Source: Opitutaceae bacterium (GTDB lineage Bacteria; Verrucomicrobiota; Verrucomicrobiia; Opitutales; Opitutaceae). Taken from it: a stretch of DNA of 64,000 bases. A program made the position numbers and the translations under genes. The notes under the pieces are model-generated. The model searched no databases. It had not been told where the DNA came from and saw only the letters and a program-made list of their open reading frames with translations. This document shows, piece after piece, positions 39,135 to 47,212 of the stretch; the stretch's first letter is position 1; the number at the start of each line of letters is the position of its first letter. The DNA lies in contig PLTZ01000068.1 in NCBI GenBank assembly GCA_003164715.1, positions 1 through 64,000 on the forward strand, written 5' to 3'.

Positions 39135-39989
39135 CTACTGTTGTCCCTCGGTGATGAACTCGATCAGCCCGGACAGCTCGCCGTCCGTGTATCGCGGGTG
39201 GGGTTCCATCTTCGCGCAGGGGACGAGCGACTTTGGGTCCCTGACGTACTTCATGAAGAAGGCCCTGTCGTAGCCGGCGTACGCGGCGATGACCGGGAAG
39301 GGGCGCCCGGCCTTGGTGCCGCCGAAGGCGCCCGGCGGACCGGCGTGGCAACTGGCGCAGGTGTTCACCCAGGCCTCCCGGCCCGCGGCGGCCGCCTGGG
39401 ACAGCGACGACCACTTGCCCGAGTAGAAGCCCCGGAAGCGGTCCGCGTAGGAGGCGACCTCGAGCGTCGTGACGCCCCACGGCTTCTTGTGCTGCACGTT
39501 GGGGTAGCTCGCTACCCGGGGCTCGAAGTCCGCGGAAACAAGGATGGCGTAGGGGCCGGGGTTGAAGGTGACGCCGGCAGGGGGCCAGTCCCTCGGGCCC
39601 TTCCCGTTGATCTCAAGAACAATGAAGGGCCGGTAGTCGGCGATGAATGCCAGCGTGTAGACCGACGCGTACCCGTCGGCGCACGTGGCCAGGATCGAAT
39701 CCGTGCCGGGGCCGGTCGGAAGGGCCGTCCAGAGATCGGACAGGGACACGACCGTCAGGACCTGCGGGCCCATCATGAACTCCCCGTCCACCGTCAGCCG
39801 GGCCGAGGGGAGCGCGCGAAGGTCTGGCCATCGCACGTACGCGGTCCCACCGTCCGGGACGCCGGCCAGCCTGCCCGTCACCGCGAGGTCGTACGGGGAG
39901 CTTCGCTCGGGGTGCAGCTCCAGGGCGGCGGCCGGGGTTGCCGCGGAAAGAAGGAGCAGGGCAAGCGCAGCCGGGTTCCTCAGTTTCAT
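39135..39989 (-). CDS. periplasmic c-type cytochrome with an N-terminal sulfite-oxidase-like domain
   Basis: 284 residues. Signal peptide (LRNPAALALLLLSAATPAAA). Residues about 25-190 resemble the molybdopterin-binding oxidoreductase fold (RWPDLRALPS, SLSDLWTALP, ATCADGYAS with a possible active-site Cys), but the pterin site cannot be verified. The C-terminal third is a mono-heme cytochrome c with NTCASCHAG and a distal Met candidate in CAKMEPHPRY. It would carry electrons in the periplasm. The 20-bp repeat that bounds the mobile segment ends only 12 bases before its start codon, so its own promoter may have been displaced. Confidence 0.7.
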   Translation of the reverse strand: MKLRNPAALALLLLSAATPAAALELHPERSSPYDLAVTGRLAGVPDGGTAYVRWPDLRALPSARLTVDGEFMMGPQVLTVVSLSDLWTALPTGPGTDSILATCADGYASVYTLAFIADYRPFIVLEINGKGPRDWPPAGVTFNPGPYAILVSADFEPRVASYPNVQHKKPWGVTTLEVASYADRFRGFYSGKWSSLSQAAAAGREAWVNTCASCHAGPPGAFGGTKAGRPFPVIAAYAGYDRAFFMKYVRDPKSLVPCAKMEPHPRYTDGELSGLIEFITEGQQ

Positions 39990-40001
39990 CGGTCGGGGAT
40001 T

Positions 40002-40021
40002 TAGGGAGTGTTTGCAAAATC
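40002..40021 (+). repeat. left terminal inverted repeat
   Basis: TAGGGAGTGTTTGCAAAATC. It overlaps the stop codon of the transposase (40020-40022), typical of compact insertion sequences, and begins 12 bases upstream of the cytochrome gene's start codon. Confidence 0.85.
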
Positions 40022-40798
40022 AATGGATGAGCCAATCAACGACTGCCGCAAGCTGAACGAAGGCGAGAAACGTAATAGCGAGTTTCTCGTATCTGGTGCT
40101 GAGGCGCCGGTAGCGTTTGAGACGGCAGAAGAAGTTTTCGACTTTGTGGCGCCTCCGGTAGTAGCCGCGGTGAAAGGCCACTGGCCACCGGCGAGAGCGT
40201 TTCGCCGGGATACAGACGCGCGTACGCTGCCTGCACAGGCGCGCCCGAAACGAGTCGGCGTCGAAACCTTTATCGGCGACGGCACGGTGGTTGCGCAAGC
40301 AAGGCAAAAGCGGCTCGACCGCGTACAGATCGTGACGTTGCCCTTCGGCCAAGCCGAGCGCCACAGCTCGCCCACCACCGTCGACAATTGCAGCAAGCTT
40401 AGTATTGATTCCACCCTTAGTTCGACCGATCGCTTGAGCAGCTTGACCGCCGCATGGATTCGCGCCGTCCTGATGCAACTTGATGTGCGAGCAATCGATA
40501 TGCCGCAGTTGACCTGTGGCTCTCTCTGCGACAATCGCGAGCATCCGGGAGAAGAGCCCCTCAGCACACCAGCGACGAAACCGCGAGTAGACCGAGTTCC
40601 ACGGGCCAAACTGCTCCGGCAGGTCGCGCCACGGGATACCGGTTCGCAGGACGTAGAATATCGCGGTGAGCATAAGCCGATCATCTTTCGGCGGTCGCCC
40701 GCGTAGAGGCCACCTGCGGGTTTTGTCACGCGAGCGGTTAATTTTTTTAGCCTTCGCCACAAAGGCTCGGGCAGCTCTCTGCGCAGGACCAGTTTCAT
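40020..40798 (-). CDS. IS5-family transposase, probably made by -1 frameshifting
   Basis: DDE transposase that moves the element. Translation can start at ATG 40798 (KLVLRRELPEPLWRRLKK, a typical IS5 N-terminus), but the rest of the protein lies in the -1 frame. That frame carries RGRPPKDDRLMLTAIFYVLRTG, WRDLPEQFGPWNSVYSRFRRWC, HIDCSHIKLHQDG (Asp), VADKGFDADSF (Asp) and KVENFFCRLKRYRR (Glu). The frames meet at seven A's (40748-40742 on the minus strand), in the phase A-AAA-AAA required for programmed -1 slippage. Fused length is about 259 residues, normal for IS427-group enzymes. A TTG at 40805 could start the second frame alone. A plain frameshift mutation is the alternative. Confidence 0.8.
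40742..40748 (-). promoter_or_regulatory. candidate -1 ribosomal frameshift site in the transposase gene
   Basis: Minus strand reads CT-A-AAA-AAA-TTA with the upstream frame as CTA AAA AAA, the canonical phase for a -1 slip on A-AAA-AAA. The upstream frame stays open for the whole gene but loses all transposase similarity after this point; the downstream frame gains it. No stimulatory stem-loop was worked out. Confidence 0.55.
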
Positions 40799-40997
40799 GC
40801 GCCAAGTGGGATCAATTCGCTCTGTCTTTGTTCCCACTGTCATTGGCACGTTTGAATCAAGTCCATTGGGGCGTACTTATCCGTTAATCGACAGTTACCT
40901 GAGACGTCGAGCCCCGCAGCACGACTTTCTTGGAGAGACGCCAATCGTTTCGAGAAACTGCATTGCGTCACGTACCTAAGACGCTGGGTCTGTCCTG

Positions 40998-43900
40998 TTA
41001 CCGCAGTTCATATATTTCGATCAAGGCGACCCCCGTCGAATTCAAGCCACCAGTCACTTGTGCTGTATAGTTCCCTGGAGGTAATGTGGCGACTATCGCT
41101 GAGTCAGCCGATCCGTCCACGAGAGCAAAAGCGCCGACCTTCGCGGAAAGCTCGGCCGTTAGCGGCTGCACGGAGATGTTGCCGGTGGCGGCGCTTCCGA
41201 CGATAGGCCAGGTACCCCAACCAGTGTTCGTGGCGATGATTCCTCCAGTGCCGTCGAATAGCGTTAGGACTGGGCTTGCAAGGGCCCCGGGAACGCCAAA
41301 TCCGGTAAGAGCCGGCCCGTCCCCGCGGATGATAACGGTTTGCCAGGAACTTCCTTTGATCACGAATCCGCCAATCAGAATGTCGCTCCCTGTGCCGACG
41401 AATGCGCGGGCAGAAAGGTTGATCAGGCGATCCGCAGGGGCTAGGCCGTCGGCATCATAGATTTCAGCAAGGGCCACACCGCTGTTGTTTGTTTGCGAGA
41501 TCACCTGGGCTGTGTACGGGCCGGCAGCGAGCGATTCCAGGAGTGCCGTGTCGTGGGAGCCGACGGTAAGGTTAAAAGCGCCCAATTTGGCAAAAGTTGC
41601 CTCGAGCGTCGTGGACCATGAGGTTGCGGTCGCAAGGGTCGTGCCGCCCGAGACTATTGTGAGCTGGGGGTCCGTCAGGAATCCCGTAACACCGAAGTTT
41701 GCGAGCGAAGGTCCGTCACCACGGATAAGGATGGATTTTGCGTCGGGTCCCGCGGTCACAAAGCCGGCGATGAGCTGGTTTGCGCCGCCAGCCCCGCTCG
41801 CGGAATAGGCGCGTGCCGACAGGTTGATGAGCCACGCGTCCGTCTGGACGGTGAACGTACCTAAATTCGCTGTCTCCGACCCAACGGAATTCGATGCGAC
41901 AATAGAATAGGTGCCCTCACTAGCGGCCGTGGGAAAGAAAGCGTACGAGGCCCCTGTCGCACCGGCGATGGCGACGCCGTTTAGGAACCACTGGAACTGA
42001 ATCGAAGCCGGATTGCCGGTCGCCGTGACGAATAGGCCGATCGGATAGGCGCCATTCATGAAGGAGGAGGAGGGCAACGGGTTAACGATAGTTATAGATG
42101 GTCCCGCCAGTGGCGTCTTCACTCCGTAGCGGATCGTGTTATTAAAACGGTCCGCGACATAGATGTTTCCAACCGGGTCGACCGCTATACTGGCTGGCCA
42201 ATTGAATTGCGCAGCTGCCCCGGTCCCATCGGCAAAGCTGAAGTTGTTCGAATCAGCCGGCGGGCCCGCGCCCGCAAGCGTCGTTACCACCCCCGCCGGC
42301 GTAACCATTCGAATCTCGTTGTTTCCCGTGTCCGCAACGTAGACGTTGCCGCCCCCATCCACTGCCACACCGGAAGGGCCTCTGAACTGTGCCGCGGCTC
42401 CTGTTCCATCGGCATTACCGACGCCGTCAATCCCCGATGAACCTGCCAGAGTCGTGACCGCCCCGTTTGGAAATATCTTGCGAATCGTGCCGTTGGCTTG
42501 ATCCGCGACATATACATTGCCGCTCCAATCCACCGCCAAGCCCATTGGGGAGAAAAACTGTGCAGCGGATCCTGTCCCGTCCGCGCTGCCCCGGACTCCT
42601 GCTGTACCCGCCAGTGTAGTCACAACCCCAATCGGAGTGACCTTTCGTATCGTGTCGTTTCCGTTGTCAGCTACATAAATGTTTCCGCTCGCGTCGACGG
42701 CAATGCCTTGTGGGCCATCAAACTGCGCTGCCGGCCCTGTGCCGTCTGCACTGCCGACACCTGCCGCGCCCGGCGAGCCCGCCAGAGTCGTGACGACTCC
42801 GTCAGGAGTAATCTTCCTAATGTCACCGTCCGCAACGTAGACGTTGCCTGCCTTGTCCACCGCTAAAGCGGAGGGAAGATTGAACGTTGCGGCGGCTCCG
42901 GTCCCATCCACATCAAAGGGAGCCCCACTTGGCTCCCCTGGAGTCCCGTTTGCGGCTTCTGGAGTTGGATTGTTTGGCGAGCCCGCAAGAGCTGTCACCT
43001 CGCCGTCTGCTGTGATTTTGCGGATCGTCTCGTTGAAGGTATCCGCAACATAGACGTTGCCGCTCAAATCCACTGAAATGCCCTGCGGTTGATTAAACCG
43101 GGCAGCATTCCCGGTTCCGTCCAAATAGCCTGCTGTCGCGCTGAACGAGCCGGCCATGGTCGTCACCACGCGAGCCGGCGTAATCTTCCGGATCTCATTA
43201 TTGTACGTGTCCGCCACATAGACATTTCCATTAGCGTCGACCGCCACATCGCCAGGTCGCAGGAAATGGGCAGCTGTGCCGACACCGTCTGCCATATCGC
43301 CGTAGGCTCCTATCGCTTCCAAGTTGCCCACGTTGCCAGCCACGGTTGTCACCACTCCGGCCGGCGTGATTTCCCGTATCGTAGAGTTTCCCGTGTCCGC
43401 AACGAAGAGGTTCCCGTTCGCGTCAATCGACAATCCACTGGGTTGCGAGAACTGTGCTGCGGTCCCGACTCCGTCCGCACTCCCGGAGACCCCCGCAGTT
43501 CCAGCGATTGTCGTTACCACCCCTGCGGAAGTGATCTTCCGGATCGTGTTGTTCCACGTGTCTGCAACATAAACATTGTTGGTCGTGTCCACCGCAACGC
43601 CGGCCGGCTCGTTGAATTGAGCAGCGGACCCTGTCCCGTCGGAGCTTCCTTCCACTCCCGGCGTTCCGGCCAAAGTCGTCACCACCCTGGCGGGAGTGAT
43701 CTTCCGGATCGTGTCATTCAGGGAGTCGGCAACATAGACATTCCCGCTCGCATCCACTGCTAACCCGACCGGACGATAGAACTGCGCAGCTGGACCGGTC
43801 CCATCCGCAGGGCCGCCTATAAATGCCGGAGTGCCGGCCAGCGTTGTCACCACTGCGGCCGGCGTGATCTTTCGGATCGTGTTGTTCCACGAGTCCGCTA

Positions 43901-44375
43901 CATAAAGATTCCCGCTCGCGTCGAAAGCCAAGCCGGCTGGGAAGCTGAACTGCGCTGCGGGCCCCGTCCCGTCCGCGCTGCCTATAGGAGCCCCGGCTTC
44001 ACTGGCGTTGGCGGCACCTCCGCCCCAGATTCCGACTACCGCCGAACCCGCGAAGGTAGTAACCGCGCCGGCAGGGGTGATCTTGCGTATGATGCAATCG
44101 TTCGAGTCCGAAACATAGATATTGCCGGTGGCATCGACTGCGACGCCGCCCGGCCTGTCGAACTGCGCGGCTGATCCCGTCCCGTCCAGGCTGCTGCCCG
44201 GCGTCGGGGGCGGTGTGCCAGCCAACGTGGTGATCGCATAGGGTGTGTTGTAAGTAGGACCGCCCGGGAACTGGCCCCAAACTGAACCGCATTGCCCCCC
44301 AAGGGAAAAAACCAGGATCGGTAGTTGACCAAGGCATCGAACAGCTGGCAGACGGCACTTGTGATTCATGAACAT
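40998..44375 (-). CDS. large secreted NHL-repeat / Ig-like domain protein (passenger gene)
   Basis: About 1125 residues. After an N-terminal hydrophobic segment (LPILVFSLGGQCGSVWG) come 12 NHL-type repeats of about 52-70 residues (AAQFxxPxGVAVDxxGNVYVADxxNxTIRKITPxGVVTTLAG), enough for two six-bladed propellers. Next is one Ig-like domain (about IVNPLPSSSFMNGAYP to ANLGTFTV). Two copies of a roughly 130-residue C-terminal domain (RLINLSARAF, GFVIKG, IIRGDGPALTGFGVPG) close the protein. Such proteins are secreted or surface-bound; the role is unknown. Starts at 44369 or 44423 are also possible. Base composition is visibly less GC-rich than the flanks, in keeping with transfer. It sits inside the inverted-repeat-bounded element. 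Confidence 0.85.
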   Translation of the reverse strand: MFMNHKCRLPAVRCLGQLPILVFSLGGQCGSVWGQFPGGPTYNTPYAITTLAGTPPPTPGSSLDGTGSAAQFDRPGGVAVDATGNIYVSDSNDCIIRKITPAGAVTTFAGSAVVGIWGGGAANASEAGAPIGSADGTGPAAQFSFPAGLAFDASGNLYVADSWNNTIRKITPAAVVTTLAGTPAFIGGPADGTGPAAQFYRPVGLAVDASGNVYVADSLNDTIRKITPARVVTTLAGTPGVEGSSDGTGSAAQFNEPAGVAVDTTNNVYVADTWNNTIRKITSAGVVTTIAGTAGVSGSADGVGTAAQFSQPSGLSIDANGNLFVADTGNSTIREITPAGVVTTVAGNVGNLEAIGAYGDMADGVGTAAHFLRPGDVAVDANGNVYVADTYNNEIRKITPARVVTTMAGSFSATAGYLDGTGNAARFNQPQGISVDLSGNVYVADTFNETIRKITADGEVTALAGSPNNPTPEAANGTPGEPSGAPFDVDGTGAAATFNLPSALAVDKAGNVYVADGDIRKITPDGVVTTLAGSPGAAGVGSADGTGPAAQFDGPQGIAVDASGNIYVADNGNDTIRKVTPIGVVTTLAGTAGVRGSADGTGSAAQFFSPMGLAVDWSGNVYVADQANGTIRKIFPNGAVTTLAGSSGIDGVGNADGTGAAAQFRGPSGVAVDGGGNVYVADTGNNEIRMVTPAGVVTTLAGAGPPADSNNFSFADGTGAAAQFNWPASIAVDPVGNIYVADRFNNTIRYGVKTPLAGPSITIVNPLPSSSFMNGAYPIGLFVTATGNPASIQFQWFLNGVAIAGATGASYAFFPTAASEGTYSIVASNSVGSETANLGTFTVQTDAWLINLSARAYSASGAGGANQLIAGFVTAGPDAKSILIRGDGPSLANFGVTGFLTDPQLTIVSGGTTLATATSWSTTLEATFAKLGAFNLTVGSHDTALLESLAAGPYTAQVISQTNNSGVALAEIYDADGLAPADRLINLSARAFVGTGSDILIGGFVIKGSSWQTVIIRGDGPALTGFGVPGALASPVLTLFDGTGGIIATNTGWGTWPIVGSAATGNISVQPLTAELSAKVGAFALVDGSADSAIVATLPPGNYTAQVTGGLNSTGVALIEIYELR
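42110..44175 (-). repeat. twelve tandem NHL coding repeats
   Basis: Approximate span of the repeat-coding DNA, each unit roughly 155-210 bases. Units differ in sequence by point changes and in length by the Gly-rich linker between propeller blades, so this is a diverged protein repeat, not a recent DNA amplification. Confidence 0.8.
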
Positions 44376-44678
44376 GCGCAAAGCGTTGCGATTGGGAACC
44401 TCGGAATAATCCGAGTGACTCACTTCGCAGGACCAACCTCCATAGCAGAATGGTCGTCAAAGCGCCATTGTTGCCGAATTACCCCAATCAGCAATTAGCG
44501 ATTTGACTGTGGGTGGTAAGCTTTGGGATTTCCCGGTTCGTGCCCACACTGTTAGGTGTGAATGCCGGTTGTTCTAGAGGGACCGATTTTGCAAACACGC
44601 CCTAGCACAAACGATGCCTGCACGGCGAGCAATGCGCTGTTGCGGGCGCCCGGGCGGCTCTCTACGCATTTTGCCCGG
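44376..44678. other. region between the NHL gene and the second binding-protein gene
   Basis: About 300 bases without a supported gene. It holds the upstream region of the NHL gene (AT-richer, about 44440-44520), the right inverted repeat (44585-44604) and the leader of the binding-protein gene. An open frame from 44562 runs into that gene, but its first 39 codons cross the inverted repeat and lack any signal-peptide character, so it is not taken as the start. No riboswitch or tRNA was recognised. Confidence 0.5.
44585..44604 (-). repeat. right terminal inverted repeat
   Basis: Reverse complement reads TAGGGCGTGTTTGCAAAATC, differing from the left repeat at one position. It lies 74 bases upstream of the start of the second NMT1/THI5 binding-protein gene, so that gene's natural promoter region may have been replaced. 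Confidence 0.85.
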
Positions 44679-45674
44679 ATGAGTCACCTTCGATTGAGCT
44701 TCCTTGTTGCGGCCGGCGTGGCGCTCGCCTGCTGGGGATGCTCCCGCCAGCCTCCGGCGGGCGCTGCGGGCGCGCCGGCGCCCTTCAAGGTGACGGTCCA
44801 GCTGGACTGGGTTGCGGAACCCGAGCACGGAGGGTTCTACCAGGCGCTGGCAAAGGGGTATTTCAGGGATGCGGGCCTCGACGTGACCGTCCTCCAGGGC
44901 GGCCCGAACGGGTTCGTGACCCAGAAGGTGGCGACCGGCAAGGCGGACATCGGCCAGTCCGACAGCACCAACTCCCTTCTGGCGATCTCCCAGGGCCTTC
45001 CGCTGGTCCAGATCGGCGCCGTCTTCCAGAACGACCCGTCCGTGCTAATGCTCCACGCCGACAACCCCGTGAAGCGCTTCGAGGACCTCGACGGGAAGAC
45101 GATCATGGCCCGGCTCGAATGGGCGTTCCTTCCCTACCTGAGGAACAAGTACCACATCAACTTCAACGTCATCCCGCAGAACTTCGCCGTCGGCAACTTC
45201 ATCGCGGACCGCAATTTCATCCAGCAGGGATACTACACCGCGGAGCCCTTCTACATCGTGAAGGGCGGTGCGAAATACCCCAAGTTCCTCTACGCGTGGG
45301 ACGCGGGCTTTGACGCCTACACCTGCCTGATCGCCAACAGGCCGTGGACAAGGGAGCACCCGGACAGGGTCCGCGCCTTCATGGCCGCCTACATCCGGGG
45401 GTGGAAGGACTACATCGAGGGCGATCCGGCCCCCGCGCACGCGCTCATGAAGCAGGTCAACCCGAACGACGCGGACGACTTCCTGGCGTTCTCGCGCAAG
45501 ATGATCATCGACGAGAAACTTGTGATAGGCCGCAACGCGACCGACGACTCGCAGACAGGCCGGATCTCGCGCGAGAGGTACGCGAAACAGATCCGGCAGC
45601 TCGAGGAGCTCGGGATCCTTCCCAAGGGAAGGCTTTCCGTCGACCAGGTGATGACGACAGACTTCCTCCCATGA
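44679..45674 (+). CDS. second NMT1/THI5-like substrate-binding lipoprotein
   Basis: 331 residues from ATG 44679, which places the hydrophobic signal SHLRLSFLVAAGVALACWGC at the N-terminus (lipid-anchor Cys at 18 or 21). The domain opens with LDWVAEPEHGGFYQALAKGYFRDAGLDV, clearly related to the binder at 34562 (LDW/TDW, then EHGGFYQALA). It has no ATPase or permease of its own nearby and may share the 32977-34565 importer, from which the mobile segment and receptor genes now separate it. Its stop overlaps the next gene (ATGA). Confidence 0.9.
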   Translation: MSHLRLSFLVAAGVALACWGCSRQPPAGAAGAPAPFKVTVQLDWVAEPEHGGFYQALAKGYFRDAGLDVTVLQGGPNGFVTQKVATGKADIGQSDSTNSLLAISQGLPLVQIGAVFQNDPSVLMLHADNPVKRFEDLDGKTIMARLEWAFLPYLRNKYHINFNVIPQNFAVGNFIADRNFIQQGYYTAEPFYIVKGGAKYPKFLYAWDAGFDAYTCLIANRPWTREHPDRVRAFMAAYIRGWKDYIEGDPAPAHALMKQVNPNDADDFLAFSRKMIIDEKLVIGRNATDDSQTGRISRERYAKQIRQLEELGILPKGRLSVDQVMTTDFLP

Positions 45675-46090
45675 GGCACGCAATCGGACTTCTGGCAGCG
45701 GCTGCCGCGCTCGCGCTTGCGGGATGCGGCCACCTCGAGCTTTCCCCCGAGGGCGACCCGTTGCGGGTCGTGACCGGCCAGGTCGAACTCGGCGCGTCCG
45801 AGGCGCTCCCGACCGACGCCGTGATCACGGTGAGGGTAGTGGATGCGTCGAATCCGGGCATGCCACCCGAAGTGCTCGGCTCCCAGACGATCAAGAACCC
45901 GGGGGCCGCGCCGATCGGCTTCAGGGTCGAGTACCGGGCGGAGGACGAGGTCCTTCGCAGGGGCCTCAACATCGAGGCGCGCGTCTCCATTGGCGGCCGG
46001 GTCCGCTACTACAATCTCAGCCGCTACGCCGTGACCCTCGGGAACGCCTCCGACCCCCACCGGATCTACGTCAACCCCGTCGGCCCGTGA
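45671..46090 (+). CDS. YbaY-type lipoprotein
   Basis: 139 residues. Lipoprotein signal RHAIGLLAAAAALALAGC with a clean LAGC lipobox, then one YbaY-like beta-sandwich (VVTGQVELGASEALPTDAVITVRVVDAS, then APIGFRVEY, then LNIEARVSIGGRVRYYN). The function of this domain is poorly known (it resembles pilotin-like or small-molecule-binding lipoproteins). It overlaps the genes on both sides by 4 bases, so it is translated together with the binding protein and the dehydrogenase. Confidence 0.8.
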   Translation: MRHAIGLLAAAAALALAGCGHLELSPEGDPLRVVTGQVELGASEALPTDAVITVRVVDASNPGMPPEVLGSQTIKNPGAAPIGFRVEYRAEDEVLRRGLNIEARVSIGGRVRYYNLSRYAVTLGNASDPHRIYVNPVGP

Positions 46091-47052
46091 GGATCTGGTG
46101 CAACGGCGACTTCGGGGAGGAGGAGATGGCGCTGCTTGTCGGAGGAACCCGGGCCCACACGCTCGTCCTCTCGGCTAGGCGCGACAGCTCGGTCCTGGCC
46201 GCGGGAACGCGTGACCCGGCGATCGCCGGCGCCGACATTGCCTTCGGCCAGCCCGACCCGGCCGACTGCGTGGAATACGCCTCGCTTCGGTGGATCGAGG
46301 TGTCGAGCGCCGGCTACACGCGCTATGACACCGACCTGTTCCGCGAGGCGATCCTCGCGCGCGGCGCGGTGTTCACCAACGCCTCGCAGGTCTACGCGGA
46401 TGCCTGCGCGGAGCATGTCCTGGCCATGATGCTGGCGCTCAACCGCCAGCTCCTTCCCTCGCACGAGAGCCAGCTCGGGGACCGCTCGTGGCCGTACCAG
46501 GAGCGGCGCGACAAGTCGCGCCTCCTGGCCGGCCAGACGGTGGTCCTTCTCGGCTTCGGCGCGATCGGGCGGAGGCTGGCCGCGCTGCTTGCCCCGTTTG
46601 GCGTGCGGATCTATGCCATCAGGCGCCGGATCCACAGTGAACCCGGGGTGCGCGTGGTCGCCGAGGAGGACCTGACCAAGGTCCTTTCCGAGGCCGACCA
46701 CGTCGTGAACCTCCTTCCCGAGAACCCGACGACGCTCGGCTACGTGAATGCGAAACGGATCTCATGCTTCAAGGTGGGCGCCCGGTTCTACAACGTGGGC
46801 CGCGGCCCCACGGTGGACCAGAACGCGCTCATCGACGGTCTCAAGTCGGGCAGGATAGGGGCCGCCTACCTGGATGTGATGGACCCCGAGCCCCTGCCTC
46901 CCGACCATCCGCTCTGGACGGCGCCGAACTGCTTCATCACGCCGCACACCGCCGGCGGGCGCAGCGGCGTCAATCTTGAGCTCGTCAGGCATTTCCTGGG
47001 GAACCTCGCAGCGTTCGAGAGGGGCGGGGCCATGAACGACCGGATCCTGTGA
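46087..47052 (+). CDS. D-isomer-specific 2-hydroxyacid dehydrogenase family protein
   Basis: 321 residues from GTG 46087, overlapping the lipoprotein stop. NAD-binding motif VVLLGFGAIGRRLAALLAPFG, catalytic Arg in FYNVGRGPTVDQ, Glu in YLDVMDPEPLPPDHPLW and His in ITPHTAGG are intact, so it should be active. It would reduce a 2-keto acid or oxidise a D-2-hydroxyacid in the cytoplasm; the substrate is unknown. The pairing with a THI5-type binder suggests it works on a breakdown product of the imported compound. Confidence 0.88.
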   Translation: MRIWCNGDFGEEEMALLVGGTRAHTLVLSARRDSSVLAAGTRDPAIAGADIAFGQPDPADCVEYASLRWIEVSSAGYTRYDTDLFREAILARGAVFTNASQVYADACAEHVLAMMLALNRQLLPSHESQLGDRSWPYQERRDKSRLLAGQTVVLLGFGAIGRRLAALLAPFGVRIYAIRRRIHSEPGVRVVAEEDLTKVLSEADHVVNLLPENPTTLGYVNAKRISCFKVGARFYNVGRGPTVDQNALIDGLKSGRIGAAYLDVMDPEPLPPDHPLWTAPNCFITPHTAGGRSGVNLELVRHFLGNLAAFERGGAMNDRIL

Positions 47053-47089
47053 CGTTTTGATGGCGGCGGGCCCGGGTTTGCGTTCCCGA

Positions 47090-47118
47090 TTGTATTTCCT
47101 GGGTTAAGCGGGAATAAT
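47090..47118 (+). promoter_or_regulatory. candidate promoter of the bufferin-type operon
   Basis: TTGTAT (47090-47095) and AATAAT (47113-47118) with a 17-base spacer, lying about 95 bases ahead of the precursor start. The long leader (47119-47212) could carry control elements; no named motif such as a CopY or CsoR operator was recognised. Confidence 0.35.
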
Positions 47119-47212
47119 ACGTGTCGTTAGTAACTCTAATTCCACACCGCTGCGGGCAGGCACAACGCCGATCTTTGGCGGTATCCCATAAAACCAACAA
47201 CAGAATAGTGTT

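Larger units (their letters stand above)
40002..44604. mobile_element. IS5-family-bounded segment carrying a passenger NHL/Ig gene
   Basis: A 4.6-kb segment bounded by inverted repeats TAGGGAGTGTTTGCAAAATC (40002-40021) and, on the other strand, TAGGGCGTGTTTGCAAAATC (44604-44585), 19 of 20 identical. Each outer edge shows TA, consistent with a 2-base TA target duplication as in IS427-group IS5 elements. Inside are the transposase gene (next to the left repeat) and a 3.4-kb NHL/Ig protein gene on the same strand. No second copy of the right repeat is seen between 40800 and 41000, where a simple insertion sequence would end. The whole unit therefore looks like one element with cargo; an internal deletion or two-insertion history is the alternative. 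Confidence 0.72.

Noticed and set aside
42110-44175. Regular repeats that might suggest a CRISPR or satellite array.
   Set aside because: They translate into one continuous frame of NHL repeats with variable lengths; no identical repeats with unique spacers.
44562-44678. Upstream start of the second binding-protein gene at 44562.
   Set aside because: These 39 codons cross the transposon end and would bury the lipoprotein signal; ATG 44679 puts it at the N-terminus.
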